From: Enterovirga rhinocerotis
GTDB taxonomy: Bacteria > Pseudomonadota > Alphaproteobacteria > Rhizobiales > Beijerinckiaceae
Length of the DNA stretch: 64,000 nucleotides
Direction: 5' to 3'
NCBI RefSeq assembly: GCF_004363955.1
Contig: NZ_SNZR01000011.1
Location: 558,001-622,000, forward strand
A program made the translations under genes and the position numbers. Below are positions 8,776 to 17,242 of the stretch, one piece after another; positions within the stretch are counted from its first letter, which is position 1; every line of letters begins with the position of its first letter. The notes beneath the pieces are model-generated. The model worked only from the letters and a program-made list of their open reading frames with translations, searched no databases and had not been told where the DNA came from.

Positions 8776-10131
8776 ATGACCACCCCCCGTCTCGTCTTCT
8801 ACGGCGACGACTTCACCGGCTCGACCGACGCGCTCGAGGTGCTCGCCTTCGCGGGCCTCAAGGTCGTGCTCTTCGTCGCGCCGCCTTCGGCCGAGATGCT
8901 GGCCCGCTATCCGGCGCTCGACGCGGTCGGGGTCGCGGGCGACAGCCGCGGCATGAGCGGGGCGGAGATGGACGCGGCGATGCCCGGCATCCTCGCCACC
9001 TTGCGCGGCATCGGCGCCCCGATCGTCCATTACAAGGTCTGCTCGACCTTCGATTCCAGCCCCGAGATCGGCAGCATCGGCCGCATCGTGACCCTGGCGA
9101 AAGCCGCGTTCGGCAATCCCTGGATTCCGATCCTCGGCGGCACGCCGGCGCTCGGCCGCTATTGCCTCTTCGGCAATCTCTTCGCCCGCTCGGCGACGGA
9201 TGGAGAGATCCACAGGATCGACCGCCATCCCGTCATGAGCGTCCATCCCGTCACCCCGATGACGGAGGGCGACCTCGCCCGCCACATCGCGGCGCAGGGG
9301 CCGGATGGCCCGCTCGCGGTCGCGAGCCTCGGCTACCCGGCGCTGGAAGCCGGGCTCGACGACGCGCAGGCTGCGCTCGGCAGGCTCGCCGCGAGGACGC
9401 CGGACGCGATCCTCATCGACGGCGGCTCGCGTGCGCACCAGACCGTGGCGGGCGCCTTGCTCGAATCCGCGGCCGAGCGGAGCCGTCCGCTCTTCTGCGT
9501 CGGCGGCTCGGGCGTCGAATACGCGCTCATGCAGCATTGGGGGTTGAGCGGGGCGGCGCCGGAGGCCTTCGAGAGTTTCCCGGCCGTCGATCGGCTCCTC
9601 GCGATCTCGGGGAGCGCCTCGCGCGTCAGCGCCTCGCAGATCGACGCCGCGGTTGCGGCGGGCTTCGTCGAGATCGCGGTCGACCCGGTCCGGCTTCTGG
9701 CCGAGCCCTCCGAGGCGGAGGACCTCATCGCGGCCGCGACGCGGCAGATCGGGGAGGGGCGGAGCGTCCTGCTCCAGACCGTCCGCGGTCCCGACGACAA
9801 GCGGATCGCCGCCCTGCGGGAGGCGCAGGGCCGCGATTATGGCGAGGCGGGACGCCGGCTCGGCGCCGCGATGGGCGGGATCCTCGCGGCCGTCCAGGGT
9901 CGCACGGGCCTCCGCCGCCTTGCGGTTGCGGGCGGCGACACGTCGAGCCAATCCGTGCAGACGCTCGGCATCGACGCGCTCGAAGTCGCAGCCAGGCTGA
10001 CGCCGGGCGTGCCGCTCTGCCGTATCCTCGCCGCGGGCCGCCCGCTCGACGGCGTCGAGATCGCCCTCAAGGGCGGGCAGATGGGCGGCGATGATTTCTT
10101 CGAGGCGGTCCGCGCGGGCCGGCAGCGATAG
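8776..10131 (+). CDS. DUF1537 (four-carbon acid sugar kinase) family protein
   Basis: ATP-dependent kinase of the OtnK/DtnK/OiaK superfamily, 451 aa. The N-terminal substrate domain opens with FYGDDFTGSTDALE (residues 8-21, the D-DDFTG motif). The C-terminal nucleotide domain carries GGDTSS (386-391) and LKGGQMGGDDFF (431-442), which match the family's GGDT and K-x-G-x-x-GG-x-D/E-x-F motifs. Characterised members phosphorylate 3-oxo-tetronates, tetronates or 3-oxo-isoapionate. Its position directly after the RLP suggests it makes the phosphorylated 3-oxo acid that the RLP cleaves. The ATG at 8776 follows the repeat. Confidence 0.92.
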   Translation: MTTPRLVFYGDDFTGSTDALEVLAFAGLKVVLFVAPPSAEMLARYPALDAVGVAGDSRGMSGAEMDAAMPGILATLRGIGAPIVHYKVCSTFDSSPEIGSIGRIVTLAKAAFGNPWIPILGGTPALGRYCLFGNLFARSATDGEIHRIDRHPVMSVHPVTPMTEGDLARHIAAQGPDGPLAVASLGYPALEAGLDDAQAALGRLAARTPDAILIDGGSRAHQTVAGALLESAAERSRPLFCVGGSGVEYALMQHWGLSGAAPEAFESFPAVDRLLAISGSASRVSASQIDAAVAAGFVEIAVDPVRLLAEPSEAEDLIAAATRQIGEGRSVLLQTVRGPDDKRIAALREAQGRDYGEAGRRLGAAMGGILAAVQGRTGLRRLAVAGGDTSSQSVQTLGIDALEVAARLTPGVPLCRILAAGRPLDGVEIALKGGQMGGDDFFEAVRAGRQR

Positions 10132-10140
10132 GGGGACGGG

Positions 10141-10926
10141 ATGAAGCTCAAGGGACGCATCGCGCTGGTCACGGGCTCGGGGCAGGGAATCGGCCTCGCG
10201 ACGCTGAAGGCCTTCGGCGCTGAAGGCGCGACGCTGATCGTCAGCGACGTGGTCGCGGAACGCGCCGCGGCGGCGGCGAAGGAACTGACGGATGCCGGCT
10301 ACCAGGCCGACAACGTCCGGATCGACGTCGGCGACAAGGCGAGCATCGAGGCGGGTTTCGCCGAGGTCGTGGAGCGCCACGGCCGGCTCGACATCTTCGT
10401 CAACAACGCGGCGATCAGCTCGGCGACGCCTTTCCTTGACGTGACGCACGAGGAGTTCGAGCGGATGGTCCGGGTCAACCTCACCGGCGCCTTCCTCTGC
10501 GCGCAGGCCGCGGCCAGACAGATGGTGAAGCAGGCACCGCTCGCGGGCGTCCGGCCGAAGATCGTCAACATCTGCTCGATCTCGGGCCAGCGGGGCGGGC
10601 GCGGGCGCACGGCCTATGGCGCGACCAAGGCCGGGCTCGACCTCATCACGCGCGTCATGACGACCGAACTCGCCGGCCGTGGCCTCAACGTCAACGCCAT
10701 CGCGCCCGGCCCCATCGAGACCGAGATGGCGCAGAGCGTGCACCATGGCGGCCAGCGCGAGGCCTATCTGTTCCTGACCTCGCAGGGCCGCTACGGCGAG
10801 GCGGGCGAGATCGCGAAGGCCGCCCTGTTCCTGTGCTCGGACGATGCCGACTACATCAACGGCGTGACGCTCAACGTCGACGGCGGCTTCGGCTCGCAGG
10901 GCCTGCAATACCCGCTGCCGGGCTGA
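10141..10926 (+). CDS. SDR family oxidoreductase (tandem copy 1)
   Basis: Classical 261-residue short-chain dehydrogenase. The cofactor motif TGSGQGIG (11-18), the NNA motif (88-90), the catalytic Ser region (146-148) and YGATK (Y159, K163) are intact. It begins 9 bases after the kinase stop behind GGGGACGGG, so it is in the same operon. I count about 25 differences from the next gene over 261 aligned residues, with residues 1-54 and 223-261 identical. Inferred role: oxidation of the hydroxy acid that becomes the kinase substrate, or reduction of an intermediate. Confidence 0.92.
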   Translation: MKLKGRIALVTGSGQGIGLATLKAFGAEGATLIVSDVVAERAAAAAKELTDAGYQADNVRIDVGDKASIEAGFAEVVERHGRLDIFVNNAAISSATPFLDVTHEEFERMVRVNLTGAFLCAQAAARQMVKQAPLAGVRPKIVNICSISGQRGGRGRTAYGATKAGLDLITRVMTTELAGRGLNVNAIAPGPIETEMAQSVHHGGQREAYLFLTSQGRYGEAGEIAKAALFLCSDDADYINGVTLNVDGGFGSQGLQYPLPG

Positions 10927-11002
10927 CCACCATCACAAGGGCCCGCCAGGCCCGGACGACAGGACGCGTCGGGCGCCGACCCGGCCACAGAAGGAGAGAG
11001 AC

Positions 11003-11788
11003 GTGAAGCTTAAGGGACGCATCGCCCTCGTGACGGGCTCGGGGCAGGGGATCGGCCTCGCGACGCTGAAGGCCTTCGGCGCCGAAGGCGCAACGCTGAT
11101 CGTCAGCGACGTGGTCGCGGAACGCGCTGCCGCGGCGGCGAAGGAACTGACGGATGCCGGCTACAAGGCCGACAACGTCCGGATCGACGTCGGCGACAAG
11201 GCGAGCATCGAGGCGGGTTTCGACGAGATCGTGAAGCGCCACGGCCGGCTCGACATCTTCGTCAACAATGCCGGGATCGGCGGCAATACGCCCTTCCTCG
11301 ACGTGTCGATCGAGGAGTTCGAGAAGATCATCAAGATCAACCTCACGGGCGCCTTCCTCTGCGCGCAGGCCGCCGCGCGCCAGATGGTGAAGCAGGAGCC
11401 GCTCGCGGGCGTCCGGCCGAAGATCGTCAATATCTGCTCGCTGTCCGGCCAGCGCGGCGGGAAGGGCCGCACGGCCTATGGCGCCGCCAAGGCCGGGCTC
11501 GACCTCATCACGCGGGTCATGACGACCGAACTCGCCGGCCGCGGCCTCAACGTCAACGCCATCGCGCCCGGCCCGATCGAGACCGACATGGCGCAGCTCG
11601 CCCATACCGGCGGCACGCGCGAGGCCTATCTCTTCCTCACCTCCCAGGGTCGGTACGGCGAGGCGAGCGAGATCGCGAAGGCCGCCCTGTTCCTGTGCTC
11701 GGACGATGCCGACTACATCAACGGCGTGACGCTCAACGTCGACGGCGGCTTCGGCTCCCAGGGCCTGCAATACCCGCTGCCTGGCTGA
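11003..11788 (+). CDS. SDR family oxidoreductase (tandem copy 2)
   Basis: Near-duplicate (about 90% identical by my count) of the preceding SDR, with the same length and intact TGSGQGIG, NNAG and YGAAK motifs. It starts with GTG 11 bases after AAGGAG. Substitutions cluster at residues 74-111, before and after the NNAG motif, and at 195-205 in the flexible substrate lid after PG. The cofactor half is unchanged. This pattern suggests a recent duplication with a shift in substrate or stereochemistry rather than a dosage copy. Confidence 0.92.
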   Translation: MKLKGRIALVTGSGQGIGLATLKAFGAEGATLIVSDVVAERAAAAAKELTDAGYKADNVRIDVGDKASIEAGFDEIVKRHGRLDIFVNNAGIGGNTPFLDVSIEEFEKIIKINLTGAFLCAQAAARQMVKQEPLAGVRPKIVNICSLSGQRGGKGRTAYGAAKAGLDLITRVMTTELAGRGLNVNAIAPGPIETDMAQLAHTGGTREAYLFLTSQGRYGEASEIAKAALFLCSDDADYINGVTLNVDGGFGSQGLQYPLPG

Positions 11789-11795
11789 GGCGGGC

Positions 11796-11945
11796 CCTAC
11801 CTCTCCCCTTGCGGGAGAGGTCGAGCGACGCCGAAGGCGTCGACCGGGTGAGGGGCCCCCCCTCATCACGACATGCGCCGTCGCCCCTCATCCGGTCACG
11901 CTCGCGCGTGACTCGACTTCTCCCGCAAGGGGAGAAGCGGGCGCG
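11796..11945. repeat. Intergenic palindromic repeat block (family B)
   Basis: Between two SDR genes. It has CTCTCCCCTTGCGGGAGAG at the left, a GACGCCGAAGGCGTC hairpin, the CCCCTCATCCGGTCACGC core and CTTCTCCCGCAAGGGGAGAAG at the right. This is the clearest example of the family, with two terminal hairpins in one block. Confidence 0.75.
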
Positions 11946-11983
11946 TCCCACTCGCGACCAACGATTCGCCAAAAGGAAACACC

Positions 11984-12784
11984 ATGTCGGACAGGAAGCT
12001 GGAGGGCCGCGTCGCGCTCGTCTTCGGGGCGGGCTCGGTCGGCGAGGGGTGGGGGAACGGCAAGGCCTCCGCCGTCGCCTATGCGCGGGCGGGCGCGAAG
12101 GTGGTCGCCGTCGACGTCAACGAGCAGGCGGCCGCCGAGACCACCGGCATCATCGAAGGGGAGGGGGGCAAGGCTCTCCGGGTCGGCGCGGACGTCACCA
12201 AGCTCGCCGAGGTCGAGCGGGCGGTCGAGGCGACCATGAAGGCCTTCGGCCGCGTCGACATCCTGCACAACAATGTCGGCATCACCTCGCAGGGCGGGCC
12301 GGTCGAGACGTCCGAGGAGGTCTGGGACCGCGTCATGACGGTGAACGTCAAGAGCATGTTCCTGACCTGCAAATGCGTCCTGCCGATCATGGAGGAGCAG
12401 GGACGCGGCGCGATCGTGAACATCTCGTCGCTCGCGAGCGTACGCTGGACCGGCTACAACTACTCGGCCTACTACGCCTCCAAGGGCGCGGTGAACCAGT
12501 TCACCAAGGGCATCGCCATCGAATACGCCAAGAAGGGCATCCGGGCGAACATCATCCTGCCGGGCATGATGGACACGCCGCACGTCTACCAGCAGATCGT
12601 CGGCTTCTACGACAACGCCAAGGACGCCATGGTCGAGGCGCGCCACAAGATCTCGCCGACCGGCAAGCAGGGCGACGGCTGGGACATCGCCAACGCCGCC
12701 GTCTTCCTCGCCTCCGACGAGGCGAAATACATCAACGGCGTCGAACTGCTCGTGGATGGCGGCCTGCACCTGAAGGTCGGCTGA
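11984..12784 (+). CDS. SDR family oxidoreductase, GSVGxGWGNGK subgroup
   Basis: A 266-residue SDR with catalytic YYASK and an unusual nucleotide-binding loop, GAGSVGEGWGNGKA, in which the glycine motif is expanded relative to TGxxxGxG. The same odd loop is found in the SDR at 40197-41018, so the two form a subgroup that recurs in both catabolic regions. The lid region MMDTPHVYQQIVGFYDN is longer than in the tandem pair upstream. The start ATG follows AAAAGGAAAC. Substrate unknown; the last gene of the RLP region. Confidence 0.9.
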   Translation: MSDRKLEGRVALVFGAGSVGEGWGNGKASAVAYARAGAKVVAVDVNEQAAAETTGIIEGEGGKALRVGADVTKLAEVERAVEATMKAFGRVDILHNNVGITSQGGPVETSEEVWDRVMTVNVKSMFLTCKCVLPIMEEQGRGAIVNISSLASVRWTGYNYSAYYASKGAVNQFTKGIAIEYAKKGIRANIILPGMMDTPHVYQQIVGFYDNAKDAMVEARHKISPTGKQGDGWDIANAAVFLASDEAKYINGVELLVDGGLHLKVG

Positions 12785-12862
12785 GGCCGAGGCGGCTGGC
12801 CGGAGGCGAGGCCGGATGGTAGCAAGCCGTCTCGGCTTTTCGACGGATTCCGGCCTCTTCAG

Positions 12863-14074
12863 ATGTTTCGAGCCGTCGGACGTGGACTGACCGCCTCGAT
12901 CGAACACGCCGTGCGACGGCTCCGGTCGCGGCCTGTGCCGCGCGGCTACGAGGCGCTCCGGTCCAAGCTCGCCGATCCCGCCGCCGTCACCGTCTGGGGC
13001 TTCCTCAATTCCGAGATCGGGCTCGGCTCGTCCGCGCGCGGGCTCGTCTCCGCCGTGGAGAGTGCCAGGGGCGGGGTCCAGCGCTTCGCCATCCCGCTGG
13101 CTGGACGCGACAATGTCCCGTTCGGATCCAGCGCGGTGGTGCGGAAGACGCGCCGGAACATCATCGTCGTCAATCCGCCTGAACTGATCGGGGAGCCGTT
13201 CGCGTTCCTGAACCGCTATTGGGCCGGCTCCCATCGGATCGCGTACTGGGCCTGGGAGCTCGACGAGGTTCCGGACCAGTGGCGCGGCGCGTTCGATCTC
13301 GTCGACGAGGTCTGGAGCTGCTCGACGGCGTCCGCTGCATCGCTCCGCCGGGCGACCGAAAAGCCGGTCCATGTCCTGCCCCACGTCGTCGAGGATTGGC
13401 CGCACGAGCGAAAGGACACGGCCCGCGCGCGCCTATCCCTTCCGCGCGACGGATTCGTTTTCCTCTTCGCTTTCGATTTCCACTCGGGCTTCGCGCGGAA
13501 GAACCCGCTCGGGCTGATCGAGGCCTTCATCCGCGCCTTCGGCACCGGCCCCGCCGGGCCCCACCTCGTTCTGAAATTTCACAGCGCGAGCGGCTTCCCC
13601 GCGGAGGAGGCGCGTCTGCGGCAGGCGGCGGCGCGGTGCGGGCGCATCCGCCTCGTCGCGGAGGTCTACACGCCCGGGGAGATGCGTGCCCTGTTCGATG
13701 CGGCCGATGGCTTCGTCTCGCTTCACCGCGCGGAGGGCTTCGGGCTGAACATCGCCGAGGCGATGATGGCGGCGCGGCCGGTGATCTGCACGGGCCATTC
13801 CGGCAACCTGGATTTCACCCGTCCCGACAATGCCCTCCTCGTCGACGCCTCTTTGCGCGCGATCGAGCCCGGCGAATATGTCGGCTCGCAGGGACGCCTC
13901 TGGGCCGAGCCGGATCTCGACGCCGCTGCCGAGGCGATGCGCCGGCTCGTCGGCGATCCGGACCTCGCGCGGAGCCTCGGGACTCGCGGACGCGAGCACG
14001 TTCTCCGCCATCTGTCGAAGGAGGAGATCGGGGCCCGCGCCCAGCGTCTGCTGGCGGCGAGCGAGCAGGCCTGA
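12863..14074 (+). CDS. Glycosyltransferase, GT4-like family
   Basis: A 403-residue retaining GT-B glycosyltransferase. The C-terminal donor-binding domain shows EGFGLNIAE (E-x7-E motif of GT4 enzymes) and then VICTGHSGNLDF. The N-terminal half begins with a WGFLNSEIGLGSSARG segment common in polysaccharide or lipopolysaccharide mannosyltransferase-like proteins. No membrane segment is seen. It is isolated from other envelope genes, and its stop codon lies in a hairpin shared with the convergent gene. Acceptor and sugar are unknown. Confidence 0.82.
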   Translation: MFRAVGRGLTASIEHAVRRLRSRPVPRGYEALRSKLADPAAVTVWGFLNSEIGLGSSARGLVSAVESARGGVQRFAIPLAGRDNVPFGSSAVVRKTRRNIIVVNPPELIGEPFAFLNRYWAGSHRIAYWAWELDEVPDQWRGAFDLVDEVWSCSTASAASLRRATEKPVHVLPHVVEDWPHERKDTARARLSLPRDGFVFLFAFDFHSGFARKNPLGLIEAFIRAFGTGPAGPHLVLKFHSASGFPAEEARLRQAAARCGRIRLVAEVYTPGEMRALFDAADGFVSLHRAEGFGLNIAEAMMAARPVICTGHSGNLDFTRPDNALLVDASLRAIEPGEYVGSQGRLWAEPDLDAAAEAMRRLVGDPDLARSLGTRGREHVLRHLSKEEIGARAQRLLAASEQA

Positions 14075-14084
14075 CGCTCAGGCC
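14068..14084. terminator. Hairpin containing both stop codons of convergent genes
   Basis: Perfect 7-bp arms GGCCTGA and TCAGGCC around CGC. The plus-strand stop TGA and the minus-strand stop TCA are both inside the arms. There is no T-tract, so a terminator or 3'-stabilising role is inferred from position. Confidence 0.5.
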
Positions 14085-16468
14085 GTCAGGCGCAGATGGC
14101 GCAGGGTGCGGCCCGGTGCGATGGCCTGGGCCGCCGCGACGATGCCCTGGGTGTCGATGCCGAAATAGCGGTAGAGATCGGCGATCGTGCCCGTCTGGCC
14201 GAAGCGCGTGACGCCGAGGGCGCGGGTGCGATGGCCCTGGACCGAGCCGAGCCAGCCGAGCGTCGCCGGATGGCCGTCGAGCACCGTGACGAGCCCGCAA
14301 TGGGAGGGCAGGGGGGCGAGCAGGCGCTCGATGTGGGCGGTCGCGCCGTAATCCCCGCGCTCCCGCGCCGTCTGGGCCGCGTTCCAGCCGGCATGGAGCC
14401 GGTCGGCCGAGGTGATGGCCAGGAGGCCGACATCGCGCCGGTCCCCGCCGATCAGCCCCGTCGCCTCGATCGCTTCGGGCGCGACCGCGCCGGTATAGGC
14501 GATGACGACCTCCGCGTTCGGGCCGGGCTTGCGCATCCAGTAGGCGCCGGCGACCATGTCGGCGGCGAGATCGTCGTCGATCGTGCGGCGCGGCTGTTCG
14601 AGCGGGCGGGTGGACAGGCGGAAATAGGACGAGCCGCCCGCGGCGTCGGGGAGCTGCGTCACGGGGTCCGGCTCGGCTTTTCCCGAGCGTTGCAGATGCG
14701 CGAAGGCGAACCGCATCAGCACCGACAATTCGTCGACGAAGGCCGGCTCGAAGCTCGACAGGCCGTCCTGCGACATCCCGATGAGGGGCGTCTTGATCGA
14801 TTGGTGGGCTCCGCCTTCCGGCGCCAGCGTCACGCCGGCCGGCGTCGCGGTCACGATGAAGCGGGCATCCTGGTAGCAGGCGTAGTTGAGCTGATCGAGG
14901 CCGCGCTCGATGAAGGGATCGTAGAGCGTGCCGACCGGGAGCAGCCGCTCGCCGTTGATCGCATGCGACAGGCCGAGCGCCGAGAGCGCGATGAAGAGGT
15001 TGGCTTCGGCGATGCCGAGCTCGAGATGCTGGCCGTCCGGCGAGAAGGTCCAGTTATAGGTCGAGGGGATGCGCTCCTTCTTGAAGGTGTCGACCATGAC
15101 CTCCTTCGCGAACAGGCCGCGCCGGTTCACCCAGGCGCCGAGATTGGTCGAGACGGTGACGTCGGGCGAGGTCGTGACGATGCGCCGGGCGAAATCATCG
15201 TCGCCCTTGGCGATCTCGTGCATGATGAGCCCGAACCCGGCCTGGGTGGAGAGCGTCGGCTGGCTCGGCGTCGCGAGCTTCTCCGGCACGGGGATGACCG
15301 GGGCCTCGTAGCGGCGCCGGCCCTTCTGCACGAAGGGCACGTCGTCGAGGAAGCGGCGCAGCTCCGTTTCGGGGATGTCGAGGCCCTCGAAAGGCTCCCA
15401 TTCGTGGCCCTCGCGGATGCCCATCGCCTTGCGGAAGCCGCCGAGCTGGGTCGGCGTCATGAGCCCCGCATGGTTGTCCTTGTGGCCGGCGAGGGGCAGG
15501 CCGTGGCCCTTGATGGTGTAGGCGATGAAACAGACCGGCCGGTCGTGCTCGCGCGCCGCCTCGAAGGCCTCGACCAGCGAGGGAAGGTCGTGGCCGCCGA
15601 GATTGCCCATGAGTTCGGCCAATTCGTCGTCCGACCGTGTCTCGATCAGGCGCGTGACGTCACCCTGGTCGCCGAGTTCGTCGAGGAGGCGTTTGCGCCA
15701 GGCCTTGCCGCCCTGGAAGGCGAGGGCCGAATAGAGCTGGTTCGGGCAGGCCTCGATCCAGGCCTTGAGCTTCTCGCCGCCCGGCTCGGCGAAGGCCGCC
15801 TCCTGGAGCGAGCCGTGGCGGAGCACGACGACGTCCCAGCCGAAATTCCGGAACATCGTCTCGAACTTCGCCCACAGCCCCTCGCGCACGACGGCGTCGA
15901 GGCTCTGGCGGTTGTAGTCGACCACCCACCAGGTGTTGCGCAGCCCGTGCTTCCAGCCCTCCAGCAGCGCCTCGAAGATGTTGCCCTCGTCCATCTCGGC
16001 ATCGCCGATGAGCGAGACCATGCGGCCTTCGGGACCGGTGCCCCAGCCCTTGGCGCGGACGTAATCCTGCACCAGCGAGGAGAACAGCGTCTGGGCGACG
16101 CCAAGGCCGACGGAGCCCGTCGAGAAATCGACGTCGTCGACGTCCTTCGTGCGCGACGGATAGGATTGTGCGCCGCCGAAGCCGCGGAAATTCTCGAGCT
16201 TCTCGCGCGTCTGGTTGCCGAAAAGGTATTGCAGGGCGTGGAAGACGGGGCTCGCATGGGGCTTGACCGCCACGCGGTCCTCGGGCCGGAGCGCCGCGCA
16301 ATAGAGCGCCGTCATGATCGTGCACATCGAGGCCGAGGAGGCCTGGTGTCCACCGACCTTCAGCCCGTCGCCGTCGCGCAGATGATTGGCGTTGTGGATC
16401 GTCCAGGTCGAAAGCCACAGGGCCTTCCGCTGGATGGCGGTCAGGTAGGGCAGGCGGGGATCGGACAT
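14078..16468 (-). CDS. Homodimeric E1 / transketolase-like 2-oxoacid dehydrogenase (MdeB-like)
   Basis: A 796-residue ThDP enzyme resembling homodimeric pyruvate dehydrogenase E1 (AceE), somewhat shorter than the roughly 890 residues usual there. The N-terminal ThDP/Mg motif is GDAEMDEGN followed by an FEALLEGWKHG helix. The pyrimidine-domain segment LGIAEANLFIALSALG and a C-terminal transketolase domain follow. No E2 or E3 is nearby. It is divergent from an Lrp-type regulator, as the E1-like mdeB of Pseudomonas putida lies near the Lrp-type mdeR, so a 2-oxobutyrate-type substrate is plausible. Start MSDPRLPYL at 16468 with GAGGAAA upstream. Confidence 0.8.
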   Translation of the reverse strand: MSDPRLPYLTAIQRKALWLSTWTIHNANHLRDGDGLKVGGHQASSASMCTIMTALYCAALRPEDRVAVKPHASPVFHALQYLFGNQTREKLENFRGFGGAQSYPSRTKDVDDVDFSTGSVGLGVAQTLFSSLVQDYVRAKGWGTGPEGRMVSLIGDAEMDEGNIFEALLEGWKHGLRNTWWVVDYNRQSLDAVVREGLWAKFETMFRNFGWDVVVLRHGSLQEAAFAEPGGEKLKAWIEACPNQLYSALAFQGGKAWRKRLLDELGDQGDVTRLIETRSDDELAELMGNLGGHDLPSLVEAFEAAREHDRPVCFIAYTIKGHGLPLAGHKDNHAGLMTPTQLGGFRKAMGIREGHEWEPFEGLDIPETELRRFLDDVPFVQKGRRRYEAPVIPVPEKLATPSQPTLSTQAGFGLIMHEIAKGDDDFARRIVTTSPDVTVSTNLGAWVNRRGLFAKEVMVDTFKKERIPSTYNWTFSPDGQHLELGIAEANLFIALSALGLSHAINGERLLPVGTLYDPFIERGLDQLNYACYQDARFIVTATPAGVTLAPEGGAHQSIKTPLIGMSQDGLSSFEPAFVDELSVLMRFAFAHLQRSGKAEPDPVTQLPDAAGGSSYFRLSTRPLEQPRRTIDDDLAADMVAGAYWMRKPGPNAEVVIAYTGAVAPEAIEATGLIGGDRRDVGLLAITSADRLHAGWNAAQTARERGDYGATAHIERLLAPLPSHCGLVTVLDGHPATLGWLGSVQGHRTRALGVTRFGQTGTIADLYRYFGIDTQGIVAAAQAIAPGRTLRHLRLTA

Positions 16469-16499
16469 GTTCGGCGTTTCCTCGTTCCACCACCATCCC

Positions 16500-16538
16500 C
16501 ATCCCGAGGTGCCGGCCGAGGGCCCGCACCTCGGGATG
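16500..16538. repeat. Perfect inverted repeat in the leader of the E1-like gene
   Basis: Arms CATCCCGAGGTGC (16500-16512) and GCACCTCGGGATG (16526-16538) match 13 of 13 across a 13-base spacer. It lies 32 bases upstream of the minus-strand start, so the transcript would carry a strong hairpin just before its ribosome site. The arm resembles the CATCCTGAGGTGC-type repeat near 34725. Confidence 0.7.
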
Positions 16539-16659
16539 AGGAGGTCGAAGAAGGCCGGCATGGTACCAGAGCGCCATTCGGCATGCTGGCCAAAATGCCC
16601 TGCGTGGTGAGCTCGAATTGGCTCGATTCCCCACGATCCTGCATGTAGACGATCATCTT

Positions 16660-17169
16660 ATGCCAAAACACGACCTCGACGAGATCGACCGCAAGATCGT
16701 CGCCGCCCTGCAGCAGGACGGGCGCATGACGTCGATCGAACTGGCGGAACGGGTCGGGCTCTCGCCGTCGCCCTGCGCGCGGCGCGTGCGGCTGCTCGAG
16801 GCGGCCGGGATCATCACGGGCTATGTCGCACTGGTCGATCAGGTGGCGGTCGGCCTGCCGATCAGCGTCTTCGCCTCGATCAAGCTCGAGCGGCAGCGCG
16901 AGGAGGAACTCGACCGTTTCGCCGATGCGGTGTCACGCTGGCCGGAGGTGGTCGATTGCTACCTCATGACCGGGCAGCGGGATTATCTGATGCGGATCGT
17001 GGTCCAGGACCTCGAGGCCTACGAACGCTTCCTGAAGGAGAAGCTGACGCGGCTCGACGGCGTCGCCTCGATCGAATCGAGTTTCGCTCTCGGCCAGCTC
17101 AAGCGCTCCCACGCCTTGCCGATCATGGGCGCGGGAGCCGGCGCGCGCGGGGCGCGCCGAGGCAAATAG
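16660..17169 (+). CDS. Lrp/AsnC family transcriptional regulator
   Basis: About 169 residues: an N-terminal winged helix-turn-helix (LDEIDRKIVAALQQDGRMTSIELAERVGLSPSPC) and a C-terminal RAM ligand-binding domain with the VDCYLMTGQRDYLMRIVV strand-turn typical of the family. It most likely responds to an amino acid or 2-oxo acid and controls the divergent E1-like gene. A TTG at 16618 could extend it by 14 residues, but MPKHDLDEID fits family starts better. No strong ribosome site precedes either start. Confidence 0.9.
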   Translation: MPKHDLDEIDRKIVAALQQDGRMTSIELAERVGLSPSPCARRVRLLEAAGIITGYVALVDQVAVGLPISVFASIKLERQREEELDRFADAVSRWPEVVDCYLMTGQRDYLMRIVVQDLEAYERFLKEKLTRLDGVASIESSFALGQLKRSHALPIMGAGAGARGARRGK

Positions 17170-17187
17170 GTCGACGACCGGTCGACG

Positions 17188-17215
17188 CTCTCACCCTCCG
17201 AGGGGAGGGTGAGAG
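17188..17215. terminator. Bidirectional hairpin between convergent genes
   Basis: Perfect 12-bp stem CTCTCACCCTCC / GGAGGGTGAGAG with loop GAGG, between the Lrp gene and the Spy-like gene that converges on it. Only a short TCTT follows on the plus side. Confidence 0.7.
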
Positions 17216-17242
17216 ATCTTCAGGGAACGCGATGCGGGCGCG

